Below, one piece after another: positions 62,001-64,000 of a DNA stretch of 64,000 nucleotides (positions are counted from its first letter, which is position 1; each line of letters opens with the position of its first letter). The stretch lies in the NCBI RefSeq assembly GCF_000328475.2, contig NC_026483.1, forward strand, positions 1-64,000. Direction: 5' to 3'. Position numbers and translations under genes: made by a program. The notes beneath the pieces are model-generated. The model was not told the origin of the DNA. It saw nothing but the letters and a program-made list of their open reading frames with translations, and searched no databases. The DNA is from Mycosarcoma maydis. Taxonomy: Eukaryota; Basidiomycota; Ustilaginomycetes; Ustilaginales.

Positions 62001-63016
62001 GCCCGCTTGCTCCCTACCACACTGCCATCGTTGCCTTTGCTGCCGTCTACCTGAACACGATGTCGTGGCAGTCACGCGTCGTACCCTGCAATGAGGCCGA
62101 GCGCGAAGAAAGCCATGTGCCGACTGCCTCGTTGCGTGCGCTGCGAGCTTCGAGCGAGGGAGCACACGGCAATGGCAGCGTTGGAGCAGAGGAAGAAAAC
62201 GCGTTCAGCGCCAAGGTAAGCGCGATGGTGGTACGACTGCAGATGGCGTTGCTCTCTTATCTCGAGGCAGCGAGCGATGCTCGAGGCAGTAACACTGTGC
62301 GAGTTCGACCAGTGGTAGCGGCATCGCTGACGGCGAATCGCGAGCGATCGCGTACGCCTTACGGGGCAGGTGAGGATGGCGGCGATGGCGACACTTCTCG
62401 TGCTGGTTTTCTGCGCTCGCAACGCGCGTCTGCTGCTGCGTTGACAGTGCCCAGCATCGGTGGACTTGTCGCAGCGCTCGACGAATACACGGATTCGGTG
62501 GCCAAAGAGCTTCAAGCGCTGGAGAACATCGAGACGCTCTTCGAGAATGTTGACAGTGTACGTCAGGACGAGTTGGACGAGATTGCTCGCGATGCGCTCG
62601 ACCAAGTGACTGCAGGCGAGCTCTCCGCGGCTCAACGTCGATCTGTGGCGCTCCGCCAGCTCTCATCGCGCAAAGCCACGCTCCGCGCATCGTCAACGTC
62701 CAAACTTGATGCGCTCGAGCTGATTCTCGTACTGCTTATTCGTCACATTGAATTCTTCCGAACGCTCCACGCTGATCGAGTATCCATCCTCACCTCGGTC
62801 GGAACCAGGTCTTCGCCTGCTGCTCTGCAAGGCGCTGCATCCCACTTAGACTGGAACAGCTTGATGCACGGTCTTGCTGAATCTTTGCTACCTGTGGTCG
62901 ACGAAAAGATCGGCTACCTCTCGCTTCCACCAAGCTTGGTAGCCAATGCAAGAGAGAGACAGAGCTTCCTTCAGATGGCTGGTCGACGACTGGCTAGCTT
63001 CTTTACCGAGCAATAG
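56057..63016 (+). CDS. NUP192: Nucleoporin Nup192/Nup205, inner ring of the nuclear pore
   Basis: Very large alpha-helical scaffold nucleoporin of 2319 aa in one uninterrupted exon of 7 kb. Nup192 (Nup205 in animals) forms the inner ring of the nuclear pore and binds Nic96 and Nup53-type partners. The N-terminal part (for example RERLALLACLKELLRNAL and LGWLREERRELGHLLYLLS) and the C-terminal part (LESLLPVVDEKIGYLSLPPS near the end) match the family in order and length. Helical repeats run throughout, with Ser/Gly/Thr-rich loops, for example about 215-275 and 875-905. The ATG at 56057 follows a good context. No frameshift or stop interrupts it. Confidence 0.9.
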   Translation: MAVLPTTSSWNAARGIAVFEPARFERLHRLITEAASNPVRISRSNDWFVTIDRSRSDLADLGKVRPPSDVERKEIESGKITISGNTQSLNPDFAQQSLLLARELVVSEHFAASLLQQGLAGRAKWGRPAVEVACILYHRERLALLACLKELLRNALTMPFDEDLEAQRMGLKMEQLVESLVSIEASVGSTSTSTRKLTLAERILAEIDNVKQSTAHVKASLESPGSNIANQGIQTQTSNFFGLGSSQTAKQPSSTSTASGGRLSDEIQLDRLGWLREERRELGHLLYLLSISSLLTTSNILAILRWLAAVSAETYDEMTIYVLTALLGAIDATPDARAAMADRASRGTLRNTVEALLDDESFITVTHAEITRKHWALGELNSAVALQWSIFLVEAFSRNPTYRTQLSISEEQIQDLVLQSITGSSLSKDSKATSGEEGPTGGAFIFLVVRVLAFRQKTIDALFGEEEGALTAEADTAAGDVIDINAWEDEVDAEFREYVVQQIHNLALGTTSVMLPMLRRIQRSEEDAAFALSRAVSARGSTSAPPERRYDIEALFDLIALLCRGRPEAGLPFWVGSDNRPTRFLAWAIDVREPGHQRALLNMLAAMSSGPQSASQAYALLDQESSQAGATGEGRLVSWSRFFEWITYYIDTFHQAVNTSSFHASSYQTLAMPKNEETLLIGFVRLFRNVVYFSHPARDALLQNSSYNALDKLFTLLTCPIPVELKASILDALSAFLHLSLSNPAAQARFSSIATQLWDRFDECGLIPSDDAAARSRLNSNTNASGSFGPAFKPLASRGVLYELENFEVPLRTFPGSTSFVNFLKALVQLPSGTLAAGSNALTDAPLTSATNANPFSTIVSYDQQAQQQIQGSTQPVYQQQQRRQTRSVEPYVDFVIDHVFLKARTRDYVEPAEQWRVVASCLDFVERSLRSYDLAALLRSSERADAVTDPALLTQLASHPGFFLMRRILTGSKMVGEMLGILVPGSGLGAFEAINQNRASTFFYGTSVRHVLSILDRVLRYQDLFVQVLIPTLVDTTLNGVQLPFDVSTRVGNSGSYSSFDVQLLHAHESVVQIALLINCVRDDVALLSVRLLGLIARTAAFSAVDRFGEMGYRRKMNRLVGLLEMSDEASRVRAGYVARLEAESSGDAGSAKMLESLNGLAGGLQSDEDEDADLQASNGRLDGITALASSDAVEAIQIAIVNLLLAGTELNQPAPNVAHLLLGYDLRAVRPEEQVIVDPDAQTTAPSAIHVILALLRPESDGDGASFLSLAERSPSFAEKCFSLILRLCTHPFTSAATLRYLRTKEDYVVQQLRSISLVPAERGALTESSAALGLVQFADGQAIETTIDRVTASLRMRASLLELTALELHSLLNAGMQSRAARVVAALFGSNATAGGGNGIDADGSIDEDELLLGTERDFRLGAGGAEIRSFGGVRLLEILQSLDFEWHDDREALGQNITVITPEQLDLAKRPDAAVGPRLYDLSAVLAILVREKTILQQKGNLRDAGQANPFLEQAAFVLQWASAQNAKKAVAFSRRRVLQAWRHTLDMVLARAAGLLRTEVRSGLMFDCLSELLPRISTPSTDAGALDAPSADLVAGAVLSLLTSLRQHRVELTTGALDLETVDALPTDRLLTTLRALIDSILRLETTTLARGNLYSALINFLQLVKSGSGADASDETGANDGASIVATDVDDTMSVGGASTTITNIFGGRTQTSSLEARTRTLLLSYLERLMDVLGRDALDASDLSKTIAFTLLDKLCALDAPPSSGSSSRRGGSRCLDLLDRKGYIKSFVTALRDSDLALQETLRPDPASLNSLYVYEARLAFFNRMAQSRDGAERLLNAKIFDVLAQSDYLAARPDQDQEFVDFDSFLPAATERYNAMLTPVLQLTTSILASTSAGAASQGAFGITKALSSTSASSAPRHALALLTAHRDTLLTVLRAPLQEFCSFAQLGQAHLVVAIFVLIMSSLDDDAQQAPSPLAPYHTAIVAFAAVYLNTMSWQSRVVPCNEAEREESHVPTASLRALRASSEGAHGNGSVGAEEENAFSAKVSAMVVRLQMALLSYLEAASDARGSNTVRVRPVVAASLTANRERSRTPYGAGEDGGDGDTSRAGFLRSQRASAAALTVPSIGGLVAALDEYTDSVAKELQALENIETLFENVDSVRQDELDEIARDALDQVTAGELSAAQRRSVALRQLSSRKATLRASSTSKLDALELILVLLIRHIEFFRTLHADRVSILTSVGTRSSPAALQGAASHLDWNSLMHGLAESLLPVVDEKIGYLSLPPSLVANARERQSFLQMAGRRLASFFTEQ

Positions 63017-63243
63017 CATATCTGCACACAGAACATGTATTTACATATCTACATCACCAAACGAATTGAACGCTATAAACCATCACCTTAGTCGTCCGAT
63101 TGGCCCGCTGTCACAGGTAACTGTGTCAAAGATACTGTAAGCTAAACTTAGCTTTGAGCGAGGTTAAAATTTCAGAGAAAGTGGAATCAGTTATGAGCAG
63201 TGAGTATATATACGCAATAGTAATCAAGGTAAACATGGAAGTG
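63017..63243. other. Spacer between NUP192 and tRNA-Asp
   Basis: A/T-rich 3' region of NUP192; no other feature. Confidence 0.5.
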
Positions 63244-63343
63244 TCCGAATTAGTTTAGTGGCTATGACGGCGCCTTGTCATTCAATTGACGCTTCTCCGC
63301 GCAGAAATCGGCGCAGACCCGGGTTCAATTCCCGGATTCGGAG
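63244..63343 (+). tRNA. tRNA-Asp (GTC), with intron
   Basis: Same 100-nt gene as at 29929-30028, identical over exons and the 28-nt intron. It is followed by nine T at 63358-63366. Confidence 0.95.
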
Positions 63344-63357
63344 AGATATTCTAAAAC

Positions 63358-63366
63358 TTTTTTTTT
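63358..63366 (+). terminator. Pol III terminator of tRNA-Asp
   Basis: Nine T, 14 nt after the tRNA 3' end. Confidence 0.85.
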
Positions 63367-63649
63367 GCCTGCTTGAATTTCTCGCTTCTCACCAAGATGC
63401 TGTTATTGGGACCCACGACTGGTAGGTGACCGTGAATCGTTGCCTTTCCCAACCTAAGGGGCTTCGGAATGAACTTTTACTATAGTTATTCAAGCTTTGG
63501 TGTCTGAACTTTTGTGTCCACGCGCTGAGCTCTGGCCGTTTCCCTTTGCCAATTCACACTTGTGACTGTAGCTCTACTCATCTCTTCGCACATAAACAAA
63601 AAGGTATGCCGTCGGTGGGTTCTCACACGCCTTCGAAAGGGGGAAGCAT
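63367..63649. other. Spacer between convergent tRNA-Asp genes
   Basis: No feature found apart from the two terminators at its edges. Confidence 0.5.
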
Positions 63650-63655
63650 AAAAAA
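63650..63655 (-). terminator. Pol III terminator of tRNA-Asp
   Basis: Six T on the minus strand, 13 nt after the tRNA 3' end. Confidence 0.7.
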
Positions 63656-63668
63656 GTTTATAACATTT

Positions 63669-63768
63669 CTCCGAATCCGGGAATTGAACCCGGGTCTGCG
63701 CCGATTCCTGCGCGGAGAAGCGTCAACTAAGTGACAAGGCGCCGTCATAGCCACTAAACTAATTCGGA
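63669..63768 (-). tRNA. tRNA-Asp (GTC), with divergent intron
   Basis: Exons are identical to the other two tRNA-Asp genes, but the 28-nt intron differs at several positions (start CTTAGTTGACG instead of TTCAATTGACG, end CAGGAAT instead of CAGAAAT). It points towards the copy at 63244, with 325 nt between their 3' ends. Confidence 0.94.
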
Positions 63769-64000
63769 TCCGATTGGTGACTCCAAGGAAGAAATATGCA
63801 GTTATATTCAACGCAGCAGCGAGAAAGTATCTGCGGCAAACCTCAGGAAGGATTATCTAGTGCTGTGCACACGAATCTCAGAACTGTGATGATGCTTAAG
63901 TGGGGTAAATTTGCATAATCGTGAACGTTAGCCAAGCTGCTGCCATGCAAGAAGATCCATGTGATGATCCTCAGGTTCCAAGTGGAGCGGAATCCCATTC

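Overview
The window is nuclear DNA of a smut fungus, most probably Ustilago maydis or a very close relative. Reasons: compact GT-AG introns of 75-150 nt in otherwise mostly intron-poor genes, ribosomal-protein genes whose start codon is cut off by a long first intron, intron-containing tRNA genes, and proteins that I recognise from memory as U. maydis Iad1 (indole-3-acetaldehyde dehydrogenase), Crk1 (Ime2-like kinase) and Gpa2 (G-protein alpha subunit). No database search was possible, so species and symbols rest on recognition and on visible motifs.

Layout. 1-1.6 kb: no clear gene. 1.6-2.3 kb: secreted cutinase (-). 2.3-6.2 kb: intergenic. 6.2-7.7 kb: aldehyde dehydrogenase iad1 (+). 8.7-10.5 kb: TLC-domain membrane protein (+). 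11.4-12.5 kb: secreted polygalacturonase GH28 (+). 14.9-17.6 kb: CSC1/OSCA-type membrane channel (+). 18.3-19.5 kb: three-exon cyclase-family hydrolase (+). 19.6-22.2 kb: 6-phosphofructokinase (-). 25.9-29.5 kb: crk1 kinase (+). 29.9 kb: tRNA-Asp (-). 30.4-31.6 kb: four-exon U6 snRNA phosphodiesterase USB1 (-). 32.2-33.7 kb: RPS24 (+). 34.4-35.3 kb: mitochondrial ribosomal protein uL29m (-). 38.1-39.2 kb: gpa2 (+). 39.4-39.8 kb: a possible small two-exon gene (-). 40.6-42.0 kb: RPL43 (-). 43.2-46.9 kb: ALG6-type glucosyltransferase with a very long N-terminal extension (+). 47.0-50.0 kb: gamma-tubulin complex component of the GCP4 type (-). 50.6-51.9 kb: alpha/beta-hydrolase (+). 52.0-52.5 kb: a small two-exon gene of unknown function (-). 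53.4-54.4 kb: secreted GH45 endoglucanase (-). 56.1-63.0 kb: giant nucleoporin NUP192 (+). 63.2-63.8 kb: two convergent tRNA-Asp genes.

Most genes are housekeeping (glycolysis, translation, RNA processing, N-glycosylation, nuclear pore, microtubule nucleation). Signalling genes (crk1, gpa2) and genes that fit life on a plant (cutinase, polygalacturonase, endoglucanase, indole-acetaldehyde dehydrogenase) lie among them. They form no operon or obvious biosynthetic cluster.

The main unexplained structure is a family of short repeats built on the hexamer TCACGA, usually as the 10-mers ATTCACGATT or AATCACGAAT, as 7-nt tandem units, or as inverted pairs. More than 30 copies sit in intergenic DNA and one lies in an intron; I saw none in a coding exon.
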